A stretch of 64,000 nucleotides of DNA from Diphasiastrum complanatum. Lineage: Eukaryota > Streptophyta > Lycopodiopsida > Lycopodiales > Lycopodiaceae. A program made the translations under genes and the position numbers. Under the pieces are notes generated by a model. It searched no databases. It had not been told where the DNA came from and saw only the letters and a program-made list of their open reading frames with translations. Each line of letters opens with the position of its first letter. Within the stretch, counting starts at the first letter, position 1. The stretch covers positions 6,901,775-6,965,774 of the forward strand of contig CM055102.1 in assembly GCA_029204225.1 (NCBI GenBank), written 5' to 3'. Of this stretch, positions 44,586 to 55,880 are shown one piece after another.

Positions 44586-45023
44586 CAGAAAGTTAAACTA
44601 TTGAGCATATCTCTAAATGCTTTTAATGGATCCCATTCTAACAAAACCTTCTGTGTGCAAGCATTCATTAATGGAAGGAAAGTATTTTGTTTAATAGATA
44701 GTGGTAGTACGCATAACTTCTTTAATAGTAGGTCATTACGAAGCTGCGGTTTAGCATCTTTGGATCATTGTGATAAGATGAGAGTATAGATTGCCAATGA
44801 AGTAACCATCTCTTGTAATAACATCACCCTAGTGGTGAACTTGCAAATCGAGGATTATACTCTTAAAACGAGTTTCCATATTGTGGAGTTGGGCCCAATT
44901 GATGTTATACTAGGGGTGGAATGGCTTAAGACCTTGGGAAATGTGACAATCAACTTTGATCAAGGAGAACGCCAATTTGAACTACACAGCGTTCAAACTA
45001 CTCAACAACGTTCAACTTTGTAG
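44586..45023 (+). pseudogene. Gypsy element 1: aspartic protease
   Basis: VFCLIDSGSTHNFFNSRSL carries the DSG active site. After one stop near 44790 the flap side follows (VVNLQIEDYTLKTSFHIVEL, GPIDVILGVEWLKTLGNVTI). This is the RVP_2-type protease of plant Gypsy elements, which cleaves Gag-Pol. Confidence 0.88.
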
Positions 45024-45151
45024 TTGATTTCTGTGGAGAAGGCTCAAAGGTTGTCTAGATCAAATGTGGAAATGTTTGTGCTCAGGATTGAAGAAGTTGA
45101 GGGACAAGTCAAGGAAGCCAAACAAAACCATTGGCCAAGGTAAAATAAAGT

Positions 45152-46511
45152 GTGAAAGATCCAAAGATTCAGAAGATACTAAGTAAATTTTCTGATGTGT
45201 TTGCTGATCAGTTACCCAAAGGTGAACCTCCTACCAGATTTGTGGACCATCCCATTGAACTAGAATCGGGGACTAAACTAGTCAATTTACCACCGTACAG
45301 ACTATCAAGAGCCAAAAAAGAAGAAGTCCATAAACAGGTCCAGGAGTTACTCTCACAAGAATTTATTGTTCGAAGTAAATCACCTTTTGCCTCTCCTGTG
45401 TTGTTGGTTAATAAGAAAGATGGAACGTTCAGGATGTGTATTAATTATCGAGCTCTTAACAAAGTGACCATCAAAAACAGATATCCAATTCCTAGGGTGG
45501 ATGAATTGTTGGATGCTTTAAAGGGAGCCAACGTCTTTTCAAAAATAGATCTACATTCAGGATACCATCAGATTAAGGTCAAAGAAGAGGATCAACATAA
45601 AACAGCTTTTCGAACTGATAGGGGACATTATGAATTCAAAGTTATGCCTTTTGGATTAACTAATGCTCTTGCCACTTTTTAGGCTCTTATGAATAGGATT
45701 TTTGAACCTTATCTTTATTTATTTGTGTTAGTATTCTTTGACGACATCCTGATATATAGCAAGAACATGGAAGAGCATGCGAAACATTTGAATACAGTTT
45801 TGAGTATTCTTCGAGAATACAAATTGTTTGCAAATATAACCAAATGTGAATTTGCTCGAGATGAGGTGAAATACTTGGGACACATTGTGTCCAAGGAGGG
45901 AATCGAAGAAGATTGAGGTAATCAAGAATTGGAATTCACCTAACAACATTAGAGAATTGAGAGGATTCATGGGCTTAGCATCCTATTATAGAAGATTCAT
46001 TCAGAACTTCTCAAAAGTGGCAGCACCGCCTACCCATCTTCTGAGAAAGGATAATTTTGAATAGAACGAGAAAACTCAGATGGCTTTCAAAGCCCTTAAG
46101 GAATCATTGGTAACGGCTCCTTTACTAGTGCAATCCAACTTCAACTTACCTTTCATGGTTATAGTGGACGCCAGTGGCATAGGGTTGGGAGCTATTTTGA
46201 GTCAATCAGATGGACTCATTGCCTATGAAAGTAGGAAACTCACTAACAAGGAAGCATCATATCCTACTCATGATAAGGAGATGTTGGCAATTGTGCATGC
46301 CCTCAAGAAATGGCGACACTATTTATATGGTTCTAAATTCTTGATTAAAAGTGACCATCATAGTTTGAAATATTTCTTGAGCCAAAAGCAATTGAATGAT
46401 AAGCAGAAGAGATCGTTGTCACAGGTTCAATCTTATGATTTTAACATTGAATATCTTAAAGGAAAGGACAATGTGGTTGCAGATGTGCTATCAAGAATAT
46501 GGTCTTTTTAG
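45152..46511 (+). pseudogene. Gypsy element 1: reverse transcriptase and RNase H
   Basis: Reading: [72 protein letters not shown]-stop, then FFDDILIYSKNMEEH (catalytic DD), YLGHIVSKEGI, a frameshift, RELRGFMGLASYYRRFIQNF and the RT-RNase H connection VIVDASGIGLGAILSQ, YPTHDKEMLAIVHALKKWRH, IKSDHHSLKYFLSQKQLNDK. All standard blocks are present in order. One in-frame TAG near 45680, a frameshift near 45915 and a TAG near 46063 break it. Confidence 0.94.
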
Positions 46512-46559
46512 ATGAATGCATCTTTAGAATCTTTAGAGGAATATGCAACCTATTTGGAG

Positions 46560-47116
46560 GAACACCAGAACAAAATTTTGGATCGTCCTTTGATGGAGGA
46601 GCACAGAATGTTGTGGTCAAATTTGAGATTTAGCACAATTTTCGCAATAACTGCATTAAGTGCAGATTGAATAAGAGACATTCAAGCAAAATATATGGAG
46701 GATCCAGACTTGAAAGAGATTTGGAAGGAATTTCCAAACTCTAATTCAGCTGTTCATCCCCATTATAGGAAGCAAGGACAAATCTTGTTGTATGACAATT
46801 CTAGAGTTGTGCTTGCCCCTAAATCCAAATTCATACCACAAGTATTGTATGAGCTACACTCATCTCCAAGTGCTGGGCATAATGGAATTTTGAAGACATA
46901 TCAAACCATCCGAAAGCTATTCAAATGGGTTGCTATGAAGAAAGCTATATACACATATGTGCAAGAATGTATTCCTTGTCAAGTGAATAAGGTAGAACAT
47001 GTTAAGCAACCAGTTTTATTGCATCCGTTATCTATTCCTACACAACATTGGACAAGTATTAGTATGGATTTTATACCTTCCTTGCCAACAATGACTAGGG
47101 GATATGATGGTATCTA
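46560..47116 (+). pseudogene. Gypsy element 1: integrase N-terminus, truncated in the core
   Basis: VLYELHSSPSAGHNGILKTY, QTIRKLFKWVAMKKAIYTYV, QECIPCQVNK is the H2C2 zinc domain (integrase_H2C2). Then WTSISMDFIPSLPTMTRGYD begins the catalytic core with its first Asp. The retroviral similarity ends at about 47116. The second Asp and the Glu are absent, and the frame runs straight into unrelated sequence. Confidence 0.9.
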
Positions 47117-48990
47117 TGGGGCCGCCAAATTTTTTGAAATGCCCCAGAGCCCTGCGCCCTTTGACCTCCAATCCCTTGGAAGAGAATTCGAACAGATCTA
47201 TGACACTATTGTCGGTGTTGAAGATGTAAGCCAGCAACCTCACACTGAAGATAGCCCAACCGCACTTTGGGTCGACAAAGCTGTGAAATCACCGAAGCAA
47301 TTTGACGCCATCGTGCCTGAGGGTTTCGAGGACAAAGGCATTTTTGAAGAAGAAGAAGTACTGGCACCTATTCCATGCCAACCAAGGACAGTACCATCAG
47401 GCCCTCCTATTGTTGCCACCTCCACGACAATAGATTCTGGTGATGCTCTCGGTTTGGTCTCAAGCCTTGCACAAGTGATCCAGTCTACCAAGATAAGAAG
47501 AAAGAAATGGAATAGAGAATTTCATACATGGGATCCGAAAACACTCTGATCAGCCAGAAGATTGTCCAGCTGGATCGAGAGTTAAAGATTGCCAAGCAGC
47601 ATGAAGACAAGTCTACAGCTGAAAAGAAGCTGGCCCAGCAACAGGCTGATCACATGGAAGAATACATCAGCTCCCTGAAAAATGCCCTGACAATCGCATA
47701 GGATCAGGTGGATAAGGCCATGAAGGATGCAAAACAACAAGTGCAACTGCTGAAGGGTCAATTGTAGATGACGGAGCAAGATCGCACGCATCTCCAAGGT
47801 AAATTGGATGCGACCACCCTTGAGCGTGATGCGTATCTTCAAACACAAATACTAGATCATCTGGTCACACCGACATAGATCACGTATTTGTTTAAGAAAG
47901 TGGAAACATACAAAGTGGCCCTTCAGGCATTCCAAGGCCGCTTTGACAGGTTCAAAGGAGCAGCTTCAACCGAGTTGGCAAAGGCTACAGAAACCATCAC
48001 CACCTATGAAAAAGCAGCTGCTCAAGTATTGGAAGTTGAACCACAGATTTCAAAACCAATCATGCCGCAATTCTTCCCTACACGCCAAGAAGATGTACAA
48101 ATGGATACAGAGTTAGATTCGAGCATGGACTAGGGGGAGCTCCAGATATACCAAAACAACCGCCAATTTTACCAGCAGTTCAAGCGGGTCCATCCTCATC
48201 AAGGACCACACCACTATTCAGAAGACCCATCAGCGTCGAGGACCAGATCCAGAGTTTCTTATCGCAACATCCGCATGAGTCCTCGCGTGGGGGTTGGGTT
48301 CTGAAGTTTAAGACCTCCAAGATAGAGGCCGACAAAGAGTTGGACAAAATACCTGCATTGTGAGAGCGGCTGGCATGGAGAATTACCGTTTTTGAGAAAA
48401 CTCCGAAATCAATCAGAAGTTACGTCGCCAGCCCTCACCAATTGCGGGTAGATCCTTATTATGTGCCAATGTTGTGAAGGAATAAATGGAATGATTTGGA
48501 ATTGGCTATGGACAAAATCACCATCCATATGCCCAATTGGCCAATCATCCATCAGCCCTACAACTGGACAATTTCAGTGGATTTTCACCGAGCTTTGCAA
48601 GCGTATCATAGAGAGTACGTTCACTCTCCAGATCCGACGGTTCGACAATTGGCACTATTTGCAAAAGATCTAACTCTGTTGCGTCCGTGGCAACCAGATG
48701 GGACGATTGCCTCCCTTCTCTAGCATTCGATCCAAATAAGCCGATGGCCTTAGAGAATATCAAAGATCAACTGCTGATTTCTCATTTATACTTTCGTGCA
48801 GCAATGATGGGAGGCTCCTGGGAATCACGCTTCACATCATGGACAACCTCAAAGTGGATTGCTGGAGCCCATCATTGTTTTCTGCCCCACAACTTGGATA
48901 TTAATATTGCCCGTCTCGACTTTATGGAGAAGGTGCAGTACCATTTAATAAAGATTCGGCCCGAAGCCAATAAAAGTCCCCAATAACTGC
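47117..48990 (+). pseudogene. Unrecognised coiled-coil coding region downstream of Gypsy pol
   Basis: The same frame continues from integrase to 47549 with acidic and Pro/Val-rich sequence (FDLQSLGREFEQIYDTIVGV, GIFEEEEVLAPIPCQPRTVP). From 47531 an overlapping frame gives a long helical coiled coil broken by three stops (IVQLDRELKIAKQHEDKSTA, MEEYISSLKNAL, KVETYKVALQAFQGRFDRFK) to 48133. Further frames at 48300-48990 read ISVDFHRALQAYHREYVHSP, DPTVRQLALFAKDLTLLRPW and SWESRFTSWTTSKWIAGAHH. Together they once made a protein of perhaps 600 residues. No family was recognised. It sits between a truncated pol and a probable LTR (49037), in the position of an extra or envelope-like ORF. It could also be a separate inserted element. 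Confidence 0.5.
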
Positions 48991-49357
48991 ATCTTGCAAG
49001 TGTCGTGGGACCGCCACCAGTTCTGGTGAGAAATACTGTTGGGGGTTTGTGGATCCCAAGGCAACCCTAAAACTAGTTAATAAGTGAGAGGGATTTGGCA
49101 TCCTACGTGTGTAAGTCCAACCCGATAATCACATTTAGGCCCACGACATTAAAAGTCCTACAAAAAGACCTAAAGTCCTTTTATTGACTTGTAACTAATC
49201 AAATAAAAAAGTTGGGACTCCCACCAAAATTGGTTCAAATTCAAATTCAAATTGGTTCCCTCCAATTTTAAATGGTTCCCGCTCTTTTTTAAATTTGAAT
49301 AATTAGGGAGGCAAAAATGGACCAATAGGATTCAGAGGCTAGGGTCCTCCTCTCTAC

Positions 49358-49365
49358 TATAAAAA
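49358..49365 (+). promoter_or_regulatory. TATA box of the probable LTR
   Basis: TATAAAAA about 320 bp into the LTR; activity unknown. Confidence 0.5.
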
Positions 49366-49529
49366 GGGACCAACTCGAGTTTCTCGTCATGTTCATTTCC
49401 TCATTTCAGGAATAGATTGATAAATGTCCTTGCTCTCTATCACTTTTCCTCCATCTCTCATGCTTTCTTTGGATTTTGCTAATTGTTGCTAATTTTGCTA
49501 ATGTTATTATACTTTTTATGAGAGGGAAA

Positions 49530-49552
49530 GGGGGGGAGAGAGAGAGAGAGTA
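49530..49552 (+). repeat. Short G/GA-rich tract
   Basis: GGGGGGGAGAGAGAGAGAGA-type run near the end of the probable LTR. Confidence 0.8.
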
Positions 49553-49724
49553 AGTTATTTTATTGTGGATGTGTAGTGTTAACAGATTGTAGGGTTAATG
49601 GATGTTAGAGTTATGTGAGTCCTCCATTCACGTTGAAATCTGAACTATACTATCGCTCTCATGGGAACAAACCTACGCATGACAACAAGCTTTGTCTCTT
49701 TGATGCTAGAATGACTAGATGTCT

Positions 49725-50370
49725 TCATCGGGCCGCACAGGTCGTTGTGAATAAGTTTCAGCGGTTTCTTAGCTCTTGTAGTTCCACCTTTCTTGAATGT
49801 CTCCATGTGATGCTTTCCCATGACGCATCCTTCACATATTGCATGATGATCATCCTGCAATGTCGGTAACCCTATTACCATCTTTAGCTTCGCCATCAAT
49901 CTCAAGCTTCCACAGTTCAAGTGACCAAGTCTTTTGTGCCACAACTCAGATTGAGATATTGTTGAGATAGCCAAACCATATTCTCTTGCGTTTGCAGCAT
50001 CCAATTTATAAAGGCCACAATTACTATCTCTAATACCTTTCGCCACCACTTTATGATTGTGGTTCATATCTCTCATAAGGCATCCATCCTTGACAAATTC
50101 AACCTTAAGATATTGATTAGCCATTACTCCAACAGAAAGCAAACTCTTTTTGAGTCCAGGAACATAAAGCACATTAGAGATGTTCTTGATTTTACCATCA
50201 AAAAACTGCACAGGTACATTGCCCACACCCTGTATTTGGCATTCCTCCCCATTGGCTTGAGTGACCTTATCCCCATCATGGATTGGTGAGAATTTCTCAA
50301 ACCAATCATGTTTCCCGGTCATATGCCTTGTGGCACCTGAATCTATGAACCATCTGGCACCATCATCAAC
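49725..50370 (-). pseudogene. Copia family F (reverse): protease and integrase N-terminus
   Basis: Reading down from 50370: VDDGARWFIDSGATRHMTGK (protease DSGA), HDWFEKFSPIHDGDKVTQAN, LYVPGLKKSLLSVGVMANQY, then LWHKRLGHLNCGSLRLMAKL and CEGCVMGKHHMETFKKGG (HHCC zinc domain), and LKLIHNDLCGPMKTSSH, the start of the integrase core with its first Asp. Homology ends near 49725. One stop (TAG) separates this from gag at 50371. The open frame beyond 49725 is not retroviral. Confidence 0.93.
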
Positions 50371-51245
50371 CTAAAATGCCAATGCTGATGAGAAGACACT
50401 TGCCTTGTCATCTTCTCCATCATCTTCGACAATGTTGCCTTGTTGCATCACTTTTCCCATCTTTATCTCCGCTTTCTTCTTGTAACACTCATGTGCCCAA
50501 TGACCCAATTTGTGGCAATCGTAACATTTGCCTTTCTTCTTCTTTTTCGTCTTTGATGATGACTCTCCCTCGTCATCATCATCCTTAGATTTCTTGGGAA
50601 TCCTCTTCCATCCTTTCTGCTTGCCTTTAGCAAGCAAGGCTTGATCCTCCTGTGGGGTTTGCCTTGACTTCACCACTTCGCGACGCTGCTCTTCTTGCAA
50701 CATGATTCCGTGGAAGTCTTCAAAAGTAGGCAATCTCTCCCTCAAAGCAATGCCACTCACAAACATCTGTAGCCCTTCCGAGACACCACTCATTGTGGTA
50801 TGTACCAATTCAACGTCCCTAATTGGTTCTCCAATTGCCACAAGTTGATCTCTCAGCTCCTTTATCCTGGTGAAGAACATTCCAATGATTCACTTACTTC
50901 CATCCTTACTGCGTTCAATCTCGACTTCAAGAACATGGCCTGAGCTGGATTGCAAGTTTGAAATTGCATTCTAAGAGCTTCCCAAGCTCCCCTAGCCGTC
51001 GTGGCATCACTTATAACATGGTCTTTCACTGAAAGATTGATCAAGGACAGTGCTCTCTGCTCCTTTTTATCAAAGGCCCTCATGTCACCTGGAGTGGTGT
51101 TTGGTCAGACTTCAATATCTGCCACGATTTCCCATAACTCTTTCTCCATCAAAATGCTCTTCATTTTGGATTTCTAGATGTTGTAGTTAGAAGCCCCATC
51201 AAGTTTGCTTGCATCGTCCAAAATTGCCTCATTGATGTTTGTCAT
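50371..51245 (-). pseudogene. Copia family F (reverse): gag with zinc knuckle
   Basis: Gag starts at about 51245 (MTNINEAILDDASKLDGASN), has two stops in the first 60 residues, then MRAFDKKEQRALSLINLSVK, TTARGAWEALRMQFQTCN, a frameshift near 50875, IKELRDQLVAIGEPIRDVEL, VHTTMSGVSEGLQMFV, and a full zinc knuckle KCYDCHKLGHWAHECYKKK. This is the UBN2/gag family. It continues into protease with a single stop between, so the Gag-Pol order is preserved. Confidence 0.92.
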
Positions 51246-52498
51246 TTCCAAAGTGCTCGAAACTCCACCTGGAGGCTATAAAGTATATGCCAAAGCCAAT
51301 AGTGATGTCAGAAATAAAAAATAATGAGCTGCAATTTTTGGCTTACCAGGCCACTCGCCGCTCTTTCGCTAAATTGACAGCCAAACTGGCGTCGCTTTCC
51401 GAAATGCTTCTCATCACCAACTCTCAACTCCTTGCCTAGTGGAATGGTGAAATCACTTCTGGCGTGCTTCGAACACTTTCTCCGCGACAATCACTCTATT
51501 TTGGTGTACCATACTTGCAGGTATAGTCAGAGTGCCTTTCGTTTGGAGGCTATAGCCTTTTGTTTGGCCAAAATAGGCTAAAAGAGGTGAAACTAAGGGC
51601 AATTTGGTTTTTTGAACTGTTTCTTCAGTGTGAGGAAACTTCACCTTTCAAAAAACTTGGGACCCAACAATTTTTTTAGTTTAAAAGTTCTTAATGAAAA
51701 GAAGGCCTATTTTGCCTTTCAATTCTTCAGGGCCCTTTCAAAGCCCATCTCCACCACTAGTCTTAATCCGATGCTTGGTATAGTCTTTCAAACTTTCAAT
51801 CATATTTGTTGATCGCAATAGATCTCCATCCAAAGATCCTGCGCATTTGTGTGCCTTGAAGGTTTGTCCTCCAGCCGCTATGCACTTCAAAGCACGGAGT
51901 TTCTGGTCTCACTCAATGCGCACGACTTCTGTGCCTCCCTCCTCCTCCTCTCTCAACGATGGCAGCTCCAAGACTTTATATCCTCACTATGGAAATTTGT
52001 GATTGCTTCACTCCAACACACTGGCTGATCCACGGCCACCCACGGCCTCTCCACACCAGGGCGCCCACTCCTGGCTTTTCACAACTTCAAAAATGGATTT
52101 ATTTTGAGAGAGAAATGTTTTTTCCCTTCTTGAAACCCTAGTTGTCAAAAAAGAAGATATTTTTGGGCTTTATCTGAACTTTTTGAAAATAGAACTAAGT
52201 AGCTACCTATCCCTCTGAGGTTGCCCTACAACAAACAATATTCTGCTCCAAACCGCTCTTCAAACGGTATTCGATTGGATTCAAACCAATCACAAATGCC
52301 AAGCAACCCTCCAGAAGAATTTCCAGCTTCAATCTTTGCTTGCCCTCTGATTCAGCTGACAATCCCCTATCTTTGAATCTTCTTACAGTTTTGAGCTAAT
52401 CCATGAATCTCCACAGACTCAGTTTTGTGCTTCCTAGCCAACAAACTGTCATAAATTCGCAACTCTCTGTTCTTGTCTGGTGATTCTAGCCACCAAGG
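51246..52498 (-). other. Long 5' leader of Copia family F
   Basis: 1.25 kb between gag and PBS without retroviral coding. Short open frames have no domain. Parts (about 51600-51790) resemble the LARD leader near 28060-28260: GAAAAGTTTTTAATGAA-like, then CAGGGCCCTTTCAA/CAAGCCCTTTCA and CAATCC-ATG. Confidence 0.55.
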
Positions 52499-52510
52499 GC
52501 TCTGATACCA
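52499..52510 (-). other. Primer-binding site, Copia family F
   Basis: GCTCTGATACCA forward, immediately followed by AGTTAAG with no spacer, the same arrangement as in the LARD. Confidence 0.88.
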
Positions 52511-52760
52511 AGTTAAGAAAAAAGTTTAAGCACCTGACCAGATCAATCACCACAACACAACGTCAAGTGCAACAAGACAAGACAACAGAATTGTTCTCCA
52601 CAAACTGTATATTCAACTAATCAGTAAGTACAAAGATAGAGTTGCTTAAAGCACTCAAAGGGCTCGTAAAAGAAAGACGGCCCGATAATTTTAGAACTAA
52701 GCACACGTGGTGCCATCGAAATAAGAAAGCATATATAAGTCGATCATTGCTATTTTAACT
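52511..52760 (-). repeat. Probable family F LTR (about 250 bp), ends AGTT...AACT
   Basis: Begins AGTTAAGAAAA right after the PBS and appears to end ATTTTAACT at 52760, giving an AGTTAA inverted repeat. A reverse-strand TATATATG lies near the 52730 end. The other LTR is missing, so the outer end is inferred. Confidence 0.5.
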
Positions 52761-52786
52761 CTATGTGCAAAATGGGGTCTTACAAA

Positions 52787-53823
52787 GATCAAGCCTGCAA
52801 CTTTTGCTATTAAGCTAGCTGATCAAACAACAGTTCGTCCACGTGGAATGGTTGAAGGTATACCTATTAGAATTGCGGGAGTACAGTTTGTCATTACTTT
52901 CTTAGTGATGGACTTTCCAGAAGCACCAAATGTCTACCGAGTTCTATTGGGACGTCCATGGTTACGAGTTGCGCAAGTAATTCATAGTTGGGGTACCGGA
53001 AAAATCGCTTTTGAAAATCTTGAACGTGTAGCTAAAGTTGATCCCACAACTTGGACTATCAAACTAGTGGTTCAAAAAGAAGAAGACGATTCGTCAACAA
53101 CGGATTATACTTGTTTAGGAGTCCAGAGAAAAATTTAGGAGCTCATTACGATTCTCAAACGGACACTGTCAACTGGAATGAAGCTCTTGCAACGATTGAT
53201 TGTATAGCAGGGTATATGTGTCAACAAGATAATCAATCAGATTTGAGCGAGATTTTCTTATTAGATCGAACTTTGAATACACCAATCACAATTCCACTGA
53301 ATGTACTGAATGTAGCTTGGATATCAACATAACCTATACCAGAGCCGATTGAAGATGATCTCATACCTGTGAGCCATGCCTTGACTTATGATGGCAATGC
53401 AGAACTTACGGATGAGCAGATTCTAAATCATATGGATCCGACTAGATTTGAAGTGCGTAATGTTCCTGATGAACCAACAATAAAACTGCCTAAAGTAGTT
53501 AAATTGAATCAAGATAGGATCACAGGATCGATGATGAAGAAACAAGCTAAGCTGCATTATAATACAATCCTGAAATGGGAAAATCCTCCTCAAAAGATTG
53601 ATTCATCGAATGTGCCACCCTTACTGGATAAAGACAAAGGAAAAGTCGAGGATGATTCTACAAGTCAGAATTCTAGCAAAACATCATCATCTAAGAAGCC
53701 TTCACCTTCGAAGAAGAGTTTCTCTTCTCGGAAGTCATCACCTCCACAATCAATTCCTACTAAGAAGGCTAAGCGAAGATCCAAGACAAGTCCTTTCAAA
53801 AAGGAACAAGCAGATGTAGTCTA
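52787..53823 (+). pseudogene. Gypsy element 2: aspartic protease-like domain and linker
   Basis: KIKPATFAIKLADQTTVRPR, GMVEGIPIRIAGVQFVITFL, YRVLLGRPWLRVAQVIHSWG is the C-terminal part of a plant Gypsy retropepsin (LLGRPWL). The DTG/DSG active site upstream is cut off by the junction near 52770. A frameshift at about 53110, then EPIEDDLIPVSHALTYDGNA and a basic Ser/Lys-rich tail (KTSSSKKPSPSKKSFSSRKS) follow. The lineage resembles Athila/Tat-like elements. Confidence 0.75.
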
Positions 53824-54115
53824 GCAGCATGATATGCCCTGAGCATTTTAAACGTTATACATTGGATGATGTGGTTATCATGTTACCTAAAGCACATCAT
53901 GAACCTGAAGAACACGTGCTAGATTCAAAAGAGATTTACGATGGCCCACCTAGGACACAGCCAATGAATCTTGCCGAACCAGGAGAACCAAAAAAGATTG
54001 TACAAGTTGGATCACAACTTACTCTTGAACAGTATCAAGCACTCCGCATGTTACTTATTAAGTACCAAGATTACTTTTCATGGACTTATCAAGATCTGAA
54101 AAGACTGATGTGCAA
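53824..54115 (+). pseudogene. Gypsy element 2: region preceding reverse transcriptase
   Basis: MNLAEPGEPKKIVQVGSQLT, LEQYQALRMLLIKYQDYFSW, TYQDLKRLM follows the pattern G----KKI-VG--L-------L--LL--Y-D-F-W-Y-D(M/L), which precedes RT in this Gypsy lineage. It stops just before the polymerase fingers at about 54115. Confidence 0.78.
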
Positions 54116-54179
54116 AAGTCAGAAAGTCATCAGCATAGGGAAAGGAATGACAATATTTTTTGATGAAAAATGACTTAGA

Positions 54180-54505
54180 AAAGCACTGTTTTGGTCAGAT
54201 GTGGCCTATACAATATCAGAAACCTTCGTTGAGCTCTCAGACTGTACATCCACTCTAGATTTATCTAATTTGACTTGGGCGAAGGTTCATGTCAAGGAAA
54301 AATTTAGTTTTTGAGTCAGACGAAGGATCAGTAATATGCCATTTTAGGAACCTTCGTCAAGCACCTTAACCTCATTATGAACCTTTGTCGACCTGCTAGA
54401 TGATCTTGAAATGTCAAAATTAGGTTGTCCATATGTTCAGATTGTGAAAAAATGTATTTATGACAATACTTGGGCGAAGGACCTTCCTGGGCGAAGGTTC
54501 ATCCT
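54180..54505. repeat. Cluster of CGAAGGTTC / GAACCTTCG words in both orientations
   Basis: AACCTTCGTT (54221), GCGAAGGTTCAT (54280), CGAAGGATCA (54321), GAACCTTCGTCAA (54349), GAACCTTTGTCG (54379), GCGAAGGACCTTC (54475) and GCGAAGGTTCAT (54491): seven related decamers in about 280 bp on both strands. Confidence 0.7.
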
Positions 54506-55130
54506 TCATCAGCCCTAAAAAACATTTGCCTGATTCAGAACTGATCAGCCAAACTAGTATTCAGTGTAATGGACCCACCAAATTCACCTATAAGTTGGCT
54601 GAATTTGATTCATTCCTCACTTGTGCTAGCGAAGCTCTTGCAAATTTTTTCCAGGACCAAAGCCTTTCAAACTTCCTGAACTGCTTTCTGATATACTTTT
54701 GTGCATCTTACATTTCCTTTCTGCTCATCACGTCTTCTACCGATACTTCCCAATCTCCACGTTATACTATCCATCGTGGTGTCCCATCTGCAACGGACAT
54801 CATGATACTTCCTAGCACAAGCATGGTCACCCAGTGGATGACCCTTGCAGAGCCTCTACTCACTACAATGGGTATTCATGAGAGAGCCTTTTCTGGCAGA
54901 ATTAGCATGGATTTCATTACTCTTGCCTTCAGTACGTGGAAGGAATTGAAATCCAAATTTTATATCACCTTTTAGGGAACAACACATAAGGTGCGCGTCA
55001 CTGAGGCCGCCCTTGCAGCCATAGGCATAGCGTCTGGAACACAAGCATCCCCCAATCATAAACAGGCCAAACATGCCATCAAGCCTTATATTGACCTCAC
55101 CAATGATCTGCACCGGACCAACGACAGCCG
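54460..55130 (+). pseudogene. Unrecognised ORF, one internal stop
   Basis: A frame open from 54460 to 54975 and, after one TAG, to about 55130: TKFTYKLAEFDSFLTCASEA, STSMVTQWMTLAEPLLTTMG, GRISMDFITLAFSTWKELKS, THKVRVTEAALAAIGIASGT. I see no domain. The stretch ELKSKFY---(R)GTTHKVRVTEAAL--IGI is loosely reminiscent of the putative plant transposon protein family, but that is weak. It lies between truncated Gypsy and Copia coding. Confidence 0.35.
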
Positions 55131-55495
55131 CAGCCAAAATGGCTAATGAGCTGACATGGCTCAGACAATTTCTAGATGTTTTGGGAGAAAACACCAATGA
55201 GCCACTGACCCTACACATGGACAATACATCTGCAATACATCTGACAAAAGTTCTGGTGTTTCACTCAAGAATGAAACACATTGCCATTAAGTATAATTTG
55301 ATCAGGGATCTAGTTGAGAGAAACGAGTTGAAGACCGTTTTTGTTCCAACCAAGTAGATGGTGACCGACATCTTCACTGAGCTCTTGGATAAAAAAATGT
55401 TTGAGAAGTAGAGAGCTAATCTAGGAATCACAAGGCTACCTCGCTTTGAGAGGGAGCTGAAGAAACATCAAGTTTCTACCCACAAAGCGATTTAA
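55120..55495 (+). pseudogene. Copia RNase H C-terminal half
   Basis: AAKMANELTWLRQFLDVLGE, LTLHMDNTSAIHLTKVLVFH, SRMKHIAIKYNLIRDLVERN, then stop, MVTDIFTELLDKKMFEK, stop, RANLGITRL. These are the DN(Q/T)SAI-L, H-R-KHI and (A/T)DIFT motifs in canonical order. The upstream RT is replaced by unrelated sequence. Confidence 0.9.
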
Positions 55496-55639
55496 GCTTG
55501 TGATCTCAAACCTACAAAAATACACAAAAAATGTCATAGAAAAAAATCGCAAATAGACCGCATGATGGGAGAACTACATCCGCACCTGCATGCGGTTCCT
55601 CATGGCCTTAAGCTATGAGGGGAATGAACCACCGCAAAC

Positions 55640-55880
55640 CACCGCAACCACAATGAAGATGGCTTTAGTGAAGGCCACCGTAGGCAGCCGCAAGGCCCTG
55701 CTAGGTGGTCTCAATGAAGTCACCACAAATGACTATGAGATCTAGTCATGCGACTTCAGCGAAGTTACCGCAAGGCCTCACCATGCGACTTCAGCGAAGT
55801 CACCGCAAATGACCGTGAGGTCCAGCCATGAGATCTCAGTGAAGCCACCCATGCAGCTGCAAGGCCCTGACAGGCGACAC
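55640..55880 (+). repeat. Minisatellite with CTTCAGCGAAGTCACCGCAA unit
   Basis: About five copies of a 35-50 bp unit near 55656, 55706, 55751, 55786 and 55831, each with a variant of (T)CAGCGAAGTCACCGCAA(A/G)G. The two central copies share CATGCGACTTCAGCGAAG. Confidence 0.8.

Larger units (their letters stand above)
49037..49584 (+). repeat. Probable LTR with TATA box
   Basis: Starts TGTTGGGGGTTTG and plausibly ends TGTTAACA at 49584. TATAAAAA at 49358-49365 is preceded by CTCTCTAC and followed by GGGACC, a promoter-like layout. The second LTR was not found, so the right boundary is tentative. Confidence 0.55.
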
